Made by a program: the position numbers and the translations under genes
In this document: positions 31,152-37,160 of the stretch, piece after piece
Layout of the letters: every line of letters begins with the position of its first letter
Position numbering within the stretch: position 1 is the first letter of the stretch
The notes under the pieces: generated by a model
Told to the model about the DNA's origin: nothing
What the model saw: only the letters and a program-made list of their open reading frames with translations
The model's database searches: none
Source of the DNA: a virus
IMG/VR virus record: IMGVR_UViG_3300027793_000159
Coordinates: 1 to 37,314 of that record
DNA: 37,314 nucleotides
Strand: one strand, 5' to 3'

Positions 31152-32519
31152 CTAGATACTGCTGAGGATTTCTTCAACTCCCTCGCCGCCATTGGCAAGG
31201 GAATTATACACCCACACCTGATCGGAAACCTTGGCCGCTTCGCCTTCTGCGTCATTGATAACGACAGTCAGTAGCTTGACCTGCTTGGCATGCTTCCATG
31301 CGGTGAAGCTGGCTTGCTGCTCTGGCTTGATCTTGCACTTGGCGTCAGTGATGCAGACTGCATCTGTCTTGCCGACCGGGCAACCGTAGCTATCCCACTG
31401 GGCAGGTAGCTTGTCGATCGGGATGCACAAGTCAGTAGCACCCCTGCCGAAGTGCTCGACCCACTCAAGCACTTGGTTCATGCGATCACTACCGGGCGGC
31501 ACGATCAGAGCGTTGAGCGTGTAGCCATCGTAACCGATCAGACAGCACCATCGTCGCTGCTGGGTAGCCACCCAGTACAGAGACAGGGCGAACGCCTTAG
31601 CGTGGTAGATATTGCCGTTCTGATTCATCGAACCAGTCTCGTCAACGATCACGACAATCGGACCCTTGCCTACCTGCTCGATGCCGTTGTACTCACGGCA
31701 CTGAGCGGTACGCTCGACGATCCGCAGCATTGCAGCATCGGCAAGCCGATCATCTGCAAGCTGGCACAACTCGGCAGGCATGAGACGGGATACGATACCG
31801 TCTTGAGTCACACCGACAGTCTCGTCAACACCGACAGGAACCTTGCGACGTTGAGCACTGGCGGCGACTCGGCGATAGCGACCGGCAAGAGCCATCACCT
31901 GCTTCAGCATGGTGCTATTGCGGACCTTGGCAAACAACTGGCCAAGCGTTTCCTGGCTGACGTTTGCAGGCTGGCCTGGATCGCCACCGAAACCCCGAAT
32001 CATATCGCTGCACTGGTCGTACTCCTCGACCTGCTGCTGTGCCTGCTGTGCAGCGCGGATCGCCTGGATACTGACGGCAAGCTGCCCCTTCTCGGTCTTC
32101 AAGTCATCTTCGTCAACCTTGTCGCAGGTTGCGACGAATCCCTTGCTGAACTGAGTAGCGGCAATCTCGCTAGCGTTTTCGTCGCCAACAGTAAGGCCGC
32201 GAAGCTGCTGGAACTCCTCGGTCTGCATCAACTCACTAACGTACTGGGCAAGTAGCGGGTTGGTGCATTGGTCATTGACTTGCGGATCGTGCTCGAAAGC
32301 ACTGGCACGAAAGTCGGTAGCCAACTGCTGGCCGTCGATGCGATTGGCAAGCACCTGCTGAAGCGGCTGGGAATCCTGAAACGTCTGCTCGCCACGACGT
32401 AGCGACCAGTCATCGTGACGGATCGCATGGGGCGTTGGTGCCGATGGCTGTCTGGTTGCAATCTCTGCAACTGGATCGTGGTCGGCGGCTCGATCGTTGA
32501 GAAGGTTGCGAATATCCAT
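31152..32519 (-). CDS. von Willebrand factor A domain protein (ViaA/MoxR-partner type)
   Basis: The 455-residue protein has a helical N-terminal half (about 1-285) and a C-terminal vWA domain. The MIDAS metal site is IVVIVDETGSMNQNG (D293, T295 or S297), with GRGATDLCIPID (about 352-363) and VCITDAKCK as the other ligands. vWA proteins of this kind act with MoxR/RavA AAA+ ATPases, and the gene upstream encodes one. It starts after a clear leader copy. The pair probably remodels or inserts cofactors into a protein complex. The target is unknown. A long plus-strand ORF here is a shadow. Confidence 0.8.
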   Translation of the reverse strand: MDIRNLLNDRAADHDPVAEIATRQPSAPTPHAIRHDDWSLRRGEQTFQDSQPLQQVLANRIDGQQLATDFRASAFEHDPQVNDQCTNPLLAQYVSELMQTEEFQQLRGLTVGDENASEIAATQFSKGFVATCDKVDEDDLKTEKGQLAVSIQAIRAAQQAQQQVEEYDQCSDMIRGFGGDPGQPANVSQETLGQLFAKVRNSTMLKQVMALAGRYRRVAASAQRRKVPVGVDETVGVTQDGIVSRLMPAELCQLADDRLADAAMLRIVERTAQCREYNGIEQVGKGPIVVIVDETGSMNQNGNIYHAKAFALSLYWVATQQRRWCCLIGYDGYTLNALIVPPGSDRMNQVLEWVEHFGRGATDLCIPIDKLPAQWDSYGCPVGKTDAVCITDAKCKIKPEQQASFTAWKHAKQVKLLTVVINDAEGEAAKVSDQVWVYNSLANGGEGVEEILSSI

Positions 32520-32526
32520 GAGTGAA

Positions 32527-32550
32527 TCTCCGGTGAATGGTGATGAAACT
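32527..32550 (-). promoter_or_regulatory. shared 5' leader, copy 6
   Basis: Minus strand GTTTCATCACCA and TTCACCGGAGA, then TTCACTC and the ATG at 32519 of the vWA gene. Confidence 0.7.
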
Positions 32551-32565
32551 TGACGCTGGCGGCGA

Positions 32566-33645
32566 CTAGATCATGCGGAGTTTGATTTCCTTGATCTTGT
32601 CGGTGACGTACTGCAAAGCGGCGGGTGCCTTGCTGCCCTTGGTAGTACGCAACTGCGACTGAATCTCGGTCAGTCGCTTGATAGCGACGGTCACGCTGGC
32701 AATCTGGGTGAAGTCGATTGCATCTGCCGTCTGTTCGCACTCCGACAGCAGCGACATGACAACCGCATTGGCTGGGTTGGCGATACCGGCGACAACCTTA
32801 GCGGCAACCTTCTCATGCTCTGGGTCTTCCCATAGGCAATGCTGGAGGATTTCTAGGTGGTCTGGCTCGACTTCGCTAGCACCCTCTAGCCAAGCGTAAG
32901 CTGCGGCGGCGTTGACCGACTTGCGAATACGGCGTGAACCCAATCGGATACCCTCGGTGCGAACCTGCTTGATACACTCAAGCAAAGCATCCTCCGCATC
33001 TGGCGACCACTGCATTGCACCTGCCAACTGGATAGCATGGGTGATTTCTTGCAGGGTGATCGTCTCGGTAATGGTCACGCCGACATTGCCGAAGCAAAGC
33101 CGACGCAAACTGGCCTCGTTGGTGATGGGCTTAACCGTCTTGCGAAACATGAAGCGATCGAACAGCGCACCAAGGCCGTCCTGTGGTGCTGGCCATTCGT
33201 TGCTGGCTGCAACGCAAAGCAACAGTGGACAATCCATCGTGTCCTTGCCGTTGCGGAATCGCCGCTCGTTGAGAATCTTCAGCGTGGTGTTGAGGATTGC
33301 CGACGATGCCTTGAAGATTTCGTCAAGGAACGCAAGGCTAGCCTCTGGCAACATGCCCTCAGTCACACGGCGGTATTCGTCAGACTTCAGACCGACCAGG
33401 GAAACCGGACCAGTCGTTTCCTCTGGCGTGGTGAACTTGTTGAGAAGCAGGTCGAACTTGGGCGCATTGGCCCAAGCCATGAGTGAATCGAGCAGCATAC
33501 TCTTGGCCTCGCCTGGACCGGAAACCAATATGGCGTGCTCCCTGCAAAGCAGGGCGGTCAGCACCATATTGACCTCAGCGTCTCGCTCGATCATGCCTGC
33601 AATCATGGCGTCTCGGAACGTGGTGAACTTGCTGTGAACGGACAT
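32566..33645 (-). CDS. MoxR/RavA-family AAA+ ATPase
   Basis: The 359-residue protein has Walker A SGPGEAKS (42-49). The Ala before the Lys is normal for MoxR/RavA (GPPGxAKS) and not a defect. Walker B is LAFLDEI (104-110), sensor I lies in AASNEWP, and a C-terminal lid follows. LNKFTTPEETTGPVSLVGL follows the region where RavA-type proteins bind the partner. It is sandwiched between a coiled-coil protein and a vWA protein, each with a copied leader. MoxR-vWA pairs work as chaperone-like remodellers and as cores of some conflict systems. The target is not visible here. Confidence 0.85.
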   Translation of the reverse strand: MSVHSKFTTFRDAMIAGMIERDAEVNMVLTALLCREHAILVSGPGEAKSMLLDSLMAWANAPKFDLLLNKFTTPEETTGPVSLVGLKSDEYRRVTEGMLPEASLAFLDEIFKASSAILNTTLKILNERRFRNGKDTMDCPLLLCVAASNEWPAPQDGLGALFDRFMFRKTVKPITNEASLRRLCFGNVGVTITETITLQEITHAIQLAGAMQWSPDAEDALLECIKQVRTEGIRLGSRRIRKSVNAAAAYAWLEGASEVEPDHLEILQHCLWEDPEHEKVAAKVVAGIANPANAVVMSLLSECEQTADAIDFTQIASVTVAIKRLTEIQSQLRTTKGSKAPAALQYVTDKIKEIKLRMI

Positions 33646-33652
33646 GGGAAAA

Positions 33653-33675
33653 TCTCCGGTGAAGTGTAGTGAAAC
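33653..33675 (-). promoter_or_regulatory. shared 5' leader, copy 7
   Basis: Minus strand GTTTCACTACAC and TTCACCGGAGA, then TTTTCCC and the ATG at 33645 of the MoxR gene. Confidence 0.7.
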
Positions 33676-33696
33676 GTAACCGAACTGGCTGAACTA

Positions 33697-34557
33697 CTAC
33701 GAAGCCGTTGCCTTCTTGGATCGCTTGGCCTCCTCCTGTGCAATCTCGATGCCGACAACCTTCTCGACATACTTTTCCTTGACCGACTCAAGCATCTGCT
33801 GGAGTCGTTCGTGTCCTTCGCTGATGCGGATGCTGTGGCCCTCGAAGGAAAGCACAAGCCGCTGATACTTCTCGAAAGCGTGCTGTCGAGTATCTGAGCG
33901 GGTGCTGTTGGTCATTTCCTCGATAGCCTGATTGAGTTCTCCGATGCGTCGTTCCATTTCTGCAAAGATGGCGTCGGAAACTTCCTGCGTTTCTCTGGCG
34001 TCTCCCTTGGGAACCAGGAATCGGTGAAGCCGACCTCCGACACACTGAAGGAACGTCTCGATCTTCTCAAGGAACCCAAGGTGCTGATCGGGAACGAAGT
34101 AGCAAACCCCCTTGTCTGGAATGATGGGAATGAGATCGGCGTGCTTGTCAAACAATCGCTGAATGATGCGGCTCAGGTCGGCTGCATTGCGGTGAACGAA
34201 AGCCTCGCTGAGCAGGTTGCTTGCAGTTGGCACGAAAGCAGGATTGTCGGGACACTCGATGCGACCATTGTTCGTATCGAGAAACACCGTCCACTCGTAA
34301 TCGAACTCGATACGATCGCCGGACATTGCCTTCTTGGTGAACTGAAAGGACATGACGCCTTTCTCGTCGATAACCTTGTCAATCAAACGGTCCTGCTTGA
34401 GCGACTTGATTGCCCTGCCCCATGCCTGCTTGGCATTGAGTTCACCTGCTTCACTGGCTGGAAGCTGGGCAGCATCGAGAGCAGAGCGAACCGCTGAAAC
34501 ATTAGTTCCCTTTGACTTGACACGCCAAAGAACGATGTAACCGTGAACGCTGGACAT
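33697..34557 (-). CDS. MoxR-vWA associated protein (DUF6744-like)
   Basis: A 286-residue protein from the ATG at 34557 (MSSVHGYIVLWRVKSKGTNV), preceded by GGAGG six bases upstream. The N-terminal about 180 residues are mixed alpha/beta (AWGRAIKSLKQDRLIDKV, FDYEWTVFLDTNNGRIEC, VCYFVPDQHLGFLEKIETFL). The rest is coiled coil with a basic end (EEAKRSKKATAS). Proteins with GVYFVP-type centres that lie beside MoxR and vWA genes are, as I recall, called DUF6744; this is not verified. It is the first gene of the three-gene unit and follows element R2. It may be the substrate adaptor. Confidence 0.6.
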   Translation of the reverse strand: MSSVHGYIVLWRVKSKGTNVSAVRSALDAAQLPASEAGELNAKQAWGRAIKSLKQDRLIDKVIDEKGVMSFQFTKKAMSGDRIEFDYEWTVFLDTNNGRIECPDNPAFVPTASNLLSEAFVHRNAADLSRIIQRLFDKHADLIPIIPDKGVCYFVPDQHLGFLEKIETFLQCVGGRLHRFLVPKGDARETQEVSDAIFAEMERRIGELNQAIEEMTNSTRSDTRQHAFEKYQRLVLSFEGHSIRISEGHERLQQMLESVKEKYVEKVVGIEIAQEEAKRSKKATAS

Positions 34558-34591
34558 AAAAACCTCCATCATGGATCGAAGAAAACCATCG

Positions 34592-34638
34592 CCCTCTACC
34601 CAATTCTCGGAACGGCGGCGAACAAACCCGCCGCTTTA
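34592..34638 (-). repeat. dispersed element R, copy R2
   Basis: Plus strand: CAATTCTCGGAACGGCGGCG then AACAAACCC, preceded by CCTCTACC. The arms GCGGCG and CGCCGC can pair (6 bp), a change on both sides relative to R1 that keeps pairing. It begins at the TAA of the CsrA-like gene and is followed by the leader of the 286-residue gene. Confidence 0.75.
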
Positions 34639-34842
34639 CTGCTTTGGTTCATGACCTGGATCTGGTGGCCACTTTCGACTGACATACAGTGTCTTTGGTG
34701 CAACAACCATAATATCGACAGTCTGACTACCTTCACGAATCCTACGGATCGTGACGATTGCATCGCCGATCCTGAAGGACTGGCCGATTTTGGTAGTCAT
34801 ACACAAACGACCATGCCCCTCTGGCTTGCTCTTGTCTGACAT
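34636..34842 (-). CDS. CsrA-like translational regulator
   Basis: A 68-residue protein from the ATG at 34842, with AGGAGG six bases upstream. After a short Lys-rich lead (MSDKSKPEGHGR), residues about 14-56 read like CsrA: MTTKIGQSFRIGDAIVTIRR, then REGSQTVDIMVVAPKTLYV and SRK. In E. coli CsrA the corresponding elements are the LTRRVGE strand, IGDEVTVTV, the VRIGVNAPKEV strand and the VHRE motif with the RNA-binding Arg44. Here Arg56 in VSRK is in that position. CsrA dimers bind GGA motifs near ribosome sites. The gene's own leader is a variant of the leader shared by its neighbours. Other small beta barrels are possible. Confidence 0.65.
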   Translation of the reverse strand: MSDKSKPEGHGRLCMTTKIGQSFRIGDAIVTIRRIREGSQTVDIMVVAPKTLYVSRKWPPDPGHEPKQ

Positions 34843-34880
34843 GATTTCCTCCTGAAGTTTGACAAACGAAAACCCAACTG
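34843..34880 (-). promoter_or_regulatory. leader of the CsrA-like gene (variant of the shared leader)
   Basis: Minus strand: GTTTTCGTTTG, TCAAAC, TTCAGGAGGAAATC, ATG. TTTCGTTT, TTCA and GGAG match the shared leader, while GTTTG and CAAAC make a short perfect inverted repeat. Its likely role is autoregulation. Confidence 0.5.
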
Positions 34881-34887
34881 CTAGACT
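34859..34887 (+). promoter_or_regulatory. sigma70-like promoter of a hidden plus-strand unit
   Basis: TTGACA (34859-34864), 17 bases, TAGACT (34882-34887). The -35 is a perfect consensus. It faces right, divergent from the CsrA-like gene, and precedes an 18-codon ORF and an intrinsic terminator. Confidence 0.65.
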
Positions 34888-34937
34888 TCCTCCGTGAAGA
34901 TTACCCGACAAGTATCTCACTACACGGAGCATTCGCT

Positions 34938-34994
34938 ATGCCGAAATGCGGAACGAAGAAAGGTGGCAAGGGTGGAAAGGGTGGCGGCTACTAG
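34938..34994 (+). CDS. 18-residue Gly/Lys micropeptide or short RNA
   Basis: The ORF encodes MPKCGTKKGGKGGKGGGY. CACGGAGC about ten bases upstream gives a ribosome site. With the promoter at 34859 and the terminator ending at about 35054 the transcript would be about 160 nt. The peptide is basic and Gly-rich with one Cys; no family is known. The unit could also act as RNA. It contains four GGA triplets, one in a CTACACGGAGC context resembling the CsrA site. Confidence 0.45.
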   Translation: MPKCGTKKGGKGGKGGGY

Positions 34995-35022
34995 CCGAAC
35001 CCCTCCAGCTTGCAAACCACGG

Positions 35023-35054
35023 ACGCCGTAGCCTTAACTGGCTGCGGCGTTTTC
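35023..35054 (+). terminator. intrinsic terminator of the hidden plus-strand unit
   Basis: ACGCCGTAGCC pairs with GGCTGCGGCGT (11 bp with one T-G wobble) across a six-base loop, followed by TTTCGTTT. It fits a plus-strand terminator 28 bases after the micropeptide stop. Confidence 0.7.
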
Positions 35055-35113
35055 GTTTCTAGTCACCCATACGCCCCATTGCTGGGGCGTTTCGCTAGAG
35101 TCTCACTAGCTCG

Positions 35114-35479
35114 TCAGTGGGCTTGCAACTGCTCTGCCACTGACTTGCCTTCTGGAATCAGCAGTTCCAGATTGTGCTGCTCGCAAACCTGCCGGATCAT
35201 CTGGCCAGTGATTGCCAAGTGCGGTGCAGCGTAACGCAACTCCTCAAGCCGCCCTCTGTTGAATCGTTCGCAGTCTTGCAGCTTGGCACGATAGCCGCTG
35301 AAGCATTCCATCGTTCTCGACACCCATACAGTGCCGTCTGCCCAAACCTCACGCTTGACAGTCTGAGGGTAGATCACCAACGTGTACTGCTTCAGTTCCT
35401 TGTGATGGTACACGCTGCAATGGATCACTCGCCCTGGCGTCGTCGTTGCGTAATCCCAACTCATTGAGCGATCGGACAT
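35114..35479 (-). CDS. hypothetical protein
   Basis: A 121-residue protein from the ATG at 35479 (MSDRSMSWDYATTTPGRVIH), with GGGAGA eight bases upstream in a leader variant (TTCAGGGAGATTTCTC). N-terminal strands (VIHCSVYHHKELKQYTLVIY) lead into a charged helical C-terminus (YRAKLQDCERFNRGRLEELR). No family. It precedes the CsrA-like gene. Confidence 0.6.
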   Translation of the reverse strand: MSDRSMSWDYATTTPGRVIHCSVYHHKELKQYTLVIYPQTVKREVWADGTVWVSRTMECFSGYRAKLQDCERFNRGRLEELRYAAPHLAITGQMIRQVCEQHNLELLIPEGKSVAEQLQAH

Positions 35480-35639
35480 GAGAAATCTCCCTGAAGAACC
35501 TATCTGAAGTAAGCCGATTGACAATGCGACTGACGTTACAACCACGAACGCCAGTCATCAAAACATCTTTCTTGCCGGTGAAACCGCACTCCCAGATGGA
35601 GTAAGTGCCGTCACCTTCACGCTGGGACGTAAACCCCAT
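35349..35639 (-). CDS. possible overlapping hypothetical protein
   Basis: A 96-residue frame, MGFTSQREGDGTYSIWECGF onwards, with AAGGAGG and GGAG before its start. The first about 50 residues look like protein (TGKKDVLMTGVRGCNVSRIV), fill a gap of 137 bases, and have good ribosome sites. The last 43 run out of frame inside the next gene, which is unusual. It may be a truncated or decayed gene, or a start and end that have been shifted. Confidence 0.35.
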   Translation of the reverse strand: MGFTSQREGDGTYSIWECGFTGKKDVLMTGVRGCNVSRIVNRLTSDRFFREISHVRSLNELGLRNDDARASDPLQRVPSQGTEAVHVGDLPSDCQA

Positions 35640-36048
35640 TGCTCCTGCCCTCCTTCTCCCATTGACGATTCACGCCGTCCGTATAATCCAGCCATAGAAT
35701 CAAAGCGCGGGACTGGCCAACCTCCTGCAATCTCTTGCCGTCGTAGTAAAGGGTCAGCAATGTTGACGAAGATCGGCAGCAGCCTTTTACACACGTTTGA
35801 ACGTCTTGAAGCATGTGCGATCTGTCGGCAGTACCGAACAGATACGGCACTCGCACTCCCTTCGGTGGGAATACTGCATCATCGGCAGGGTGCATGAGAA
35901 ACAGAAACGTGCCGGTGTTGCGGGTGAAGTGCAGGAACTTTCTGCCTGGATACATGGCAATCAACTCCTTGTCACTGACAAGCAGGTCATCCCTGTATGC
36001 CTCGACAAGTGGACTGCAACGCTTGACCAATTCATCGTAAACATTCAT
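35617..36048 (-). CDS. hypothetical protein
   Basis: A 143-residue protein from the ATG at 36048 (MNVYDELVKRCSPLVEAYRD). Contains YPGRKFLHFTRNTGTFLFLM and ILWLDYTDGVNRQWEKEGRS. Mixed alpha/beta, no family. GGAG lies ten bases upstream in a leader, CGATTCCATGATGGAGATAC, that closely matches the leader of the 286-residue gene (CGATCCATGATGGAGG), and element R3 lies just before it. Confidence 0.6.
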   Translation of the reverse strand: MNVYDELVKRCSPLVEAYRDDLLVSDKELIAMYPGRKFLHFTRNTGTFLFLMHPADDAVFPPKGVRVPYLFGTADRSHMLQDVQTCVKGCCRSSSTLLTLYYDGKRLQEVGQSRALILWLDYTDGVNRQWEKEGRSNGVYVPA

Positions 36049-36085
36049 CGAAGTATCTCCATCATGGAATCGAAACGTCGGAAAG

Positions 36086-36130
36086 CCTCCACCCAATTCT
36101 CGGAACGACGGCGAACATCCGGGTCGCTTA
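36086..36130 (-). repeat. dispersed element R, copy R3
   Basis: Plus strand: CCTCCACCCAATTCTCGG, AACGACGGCG, AACATCCGG. It begins at the TAA of the clamp-loader-like gene and is followed on the minus strand by the 143-residue gene's leader. GCGA/TCGC can pair. Confidence 0.75.
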
Positions 36131-36775
36131 TACAAACACACCAGAATCAATCTGCTGCAAGCACTGACGAAAGTTGCAGTTGTTTTGAGTGAACAGGTCA
36201 ACATAAGCATCAAGCTGTTGACCGTTCTCGATGCCTTCCAGCTTGGCAATCTCCATGAGCCGCTTGGCATAGGCAATGATCGTATCGCCGGTGAACTCCA
36301 TCTCGATCTGTACTGCTCTGCTTAGCAGGGGATGGGCGTCGAACTTGTCGTCAAACAGCCGCTTCTGCCCCTTGTCAGTGCAGGTGAAAACCCAGCAGGC
36401 ATTGCGAGCCGTCGAAGGCTCCTCCAGTACAGTCTGCAACTTGGAGACGGTCTTGGTATTCATGTTGTGCGCCTCGTTAATGAGGAAACACCACTGATTA
36501 CCAAACAAGGGCCTCTTGCGTGATCGTTCATCGAACTCACGAACCATGTCCAATGACAGGTCAATAGCGTCGATTTCCTCTGTAGCCAAAGGGTCAGATA
36601 CCAGACTGGCTACAATACGGGCAAGAGTAGTCTTGCCGGTCGCTGAAGGACCAGACAGCCACAGACAGCGCAGGGAATCCCTGCTCTGCAAGAACCTGAT
36701 CTTCCTAACAGCAGCGTCCTGCCCCACAACGCCGTCTAAAGTGCCTGGGCGGTACTTCTCATACAAAGCAGTCAT
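36128..36775 (-). CDS. clamp-loader-like AAA+ ATPase (RFC small subunit/DnaX-like)
   Basis: The 215-residue protein starts at the ATG at 36775 (MTALYEKYRPGTLDGVVGQD), the hallmark N-terminus of RFC/DnaX/RuvB proteins. Walker A is GPSATGKT (42-49). The Walker B line reads CFLINEAHNM (96-105), with Asn in the place of the usual Asp. HPLLSRAVQIEME holds an SRx Arg-finger motif. The protein is about 100 residues shorter than cellular subunits and lacks the C-terminal collar. It could load a clamp for replication or late transcription, but no polymerase or clamp is in the window. It follows element R4 and the leader GTTTCGGTTAC-ACCAGGAG. Confidence 0.75.
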   Translation of the reverse strand: MTALYEKYRPGTLDGVVGQDAAVRKIRFLQSRDSLRCLWLSGPSATGKTTLARIVASLVSDPLATEEIDAIDLSLDMVREFDERSRKRPLFGNQWCFLINEAHNMNTKTVSKLQTVLEEPSTARNACWVFTCTDKGQKRLFDDKFDAHPLLSRAVQIEMEFTGDTIIAYAKRLMEIAKLEGIENGQQLDAYVDLFTQNNCNFRQCLQQIDSGVFV

Positions 36776-36810
36776 TGCTTTTCTCCTGGTGTAACCGAAA
36801 CCGAATCTCC

Positions 36811-36856
36811 CCCTCCACCCAATTCTCGGAACGACGGCGAACAATCGGCACCGCTA
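36811..36856 (-). repeat. dispersed element R, copy R4
   Basis: Plus strand: CCTCCACCCAATTCTCGG, AACGACGGCG, AACAATCGG. Its left end on the minus strand is ACTGTAG, with no gene upstream, so the stop codon is a relic or part of the element. It is followed by the clamp-loader-like gene's leader. Confidence 0.75.
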
Positions 36857-36913
36857 CAGTTGCGTCATGGTTTACTGAACTAGATATTGCCACCAACAGG
36901 GGGTCGGTTTCAG

Positions 36914-36932
36914 TGGTGACAAGTTGTCACCA
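36914..36932. promoter_or_regulatory. 19-bp palindrome, same core as at 14.8 kb
   Basis: TGGTGACAAGTTGTCACCA is a perfect palindrome around one base. Its 13-bp core matches 14775-14787 and 3083-3095. It lies in the non-coding right end, upstream of the clamp-loader-like gene (on the minus strand). Confidence 0.5.
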
Positions 36933-37116
36933 GTTGCCATTACCAAGCAAATCGCACGCGCGCGTAGGGGTGGATTACAGGTCGGCGCGCACCGATCCTA
37001 CGGATTTCTGTCTGGCGGCACATGGTAGGGTAACACCACACCCACGCTCTGAAATTCCGGAATCCGATTGCGCCTATCGGGGGCGGAATGGCGCTTTCCC
37101 AAGGGAAAATCGGGTT

Positions 37117-37160
37117 CCTCTACCTAATTCTCGGAATTTTGGCGAACAATCGAGCGCTTA
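37117..37160 (-). repeat. dispersed element R, copy R5 (diverged)
   Basis: Plus strand: CCTCTACCTAATTCTCGG, AATTTTGGCG, AACAATCG. The inner arm has changed (AATTTT for AACGAC), so hairpin pairing is weaker. It starts at a TAA (37158-37160) preceded by a frame that is open to the right edge. Confidence 0.65.

Noticed and set aside
31452-33637. Long plus-strand ORFs (267 and 241 residues)
   Set aside because: Antisense shadows of the vWA and MoxR genes, whose motifs are clear.
32566-33645. Defective Walker A in the MoxR-like protein
   Set aside because: GPGEAKS with Ala before Lys is the normal MoxR/RavA form.
30211-37160. Element R copies as integron attC sites
   Set aside because: They follow stop codons as attC would, but lack the GTTRRRY/RYYYAAC core pair and long imperfect palindrome.
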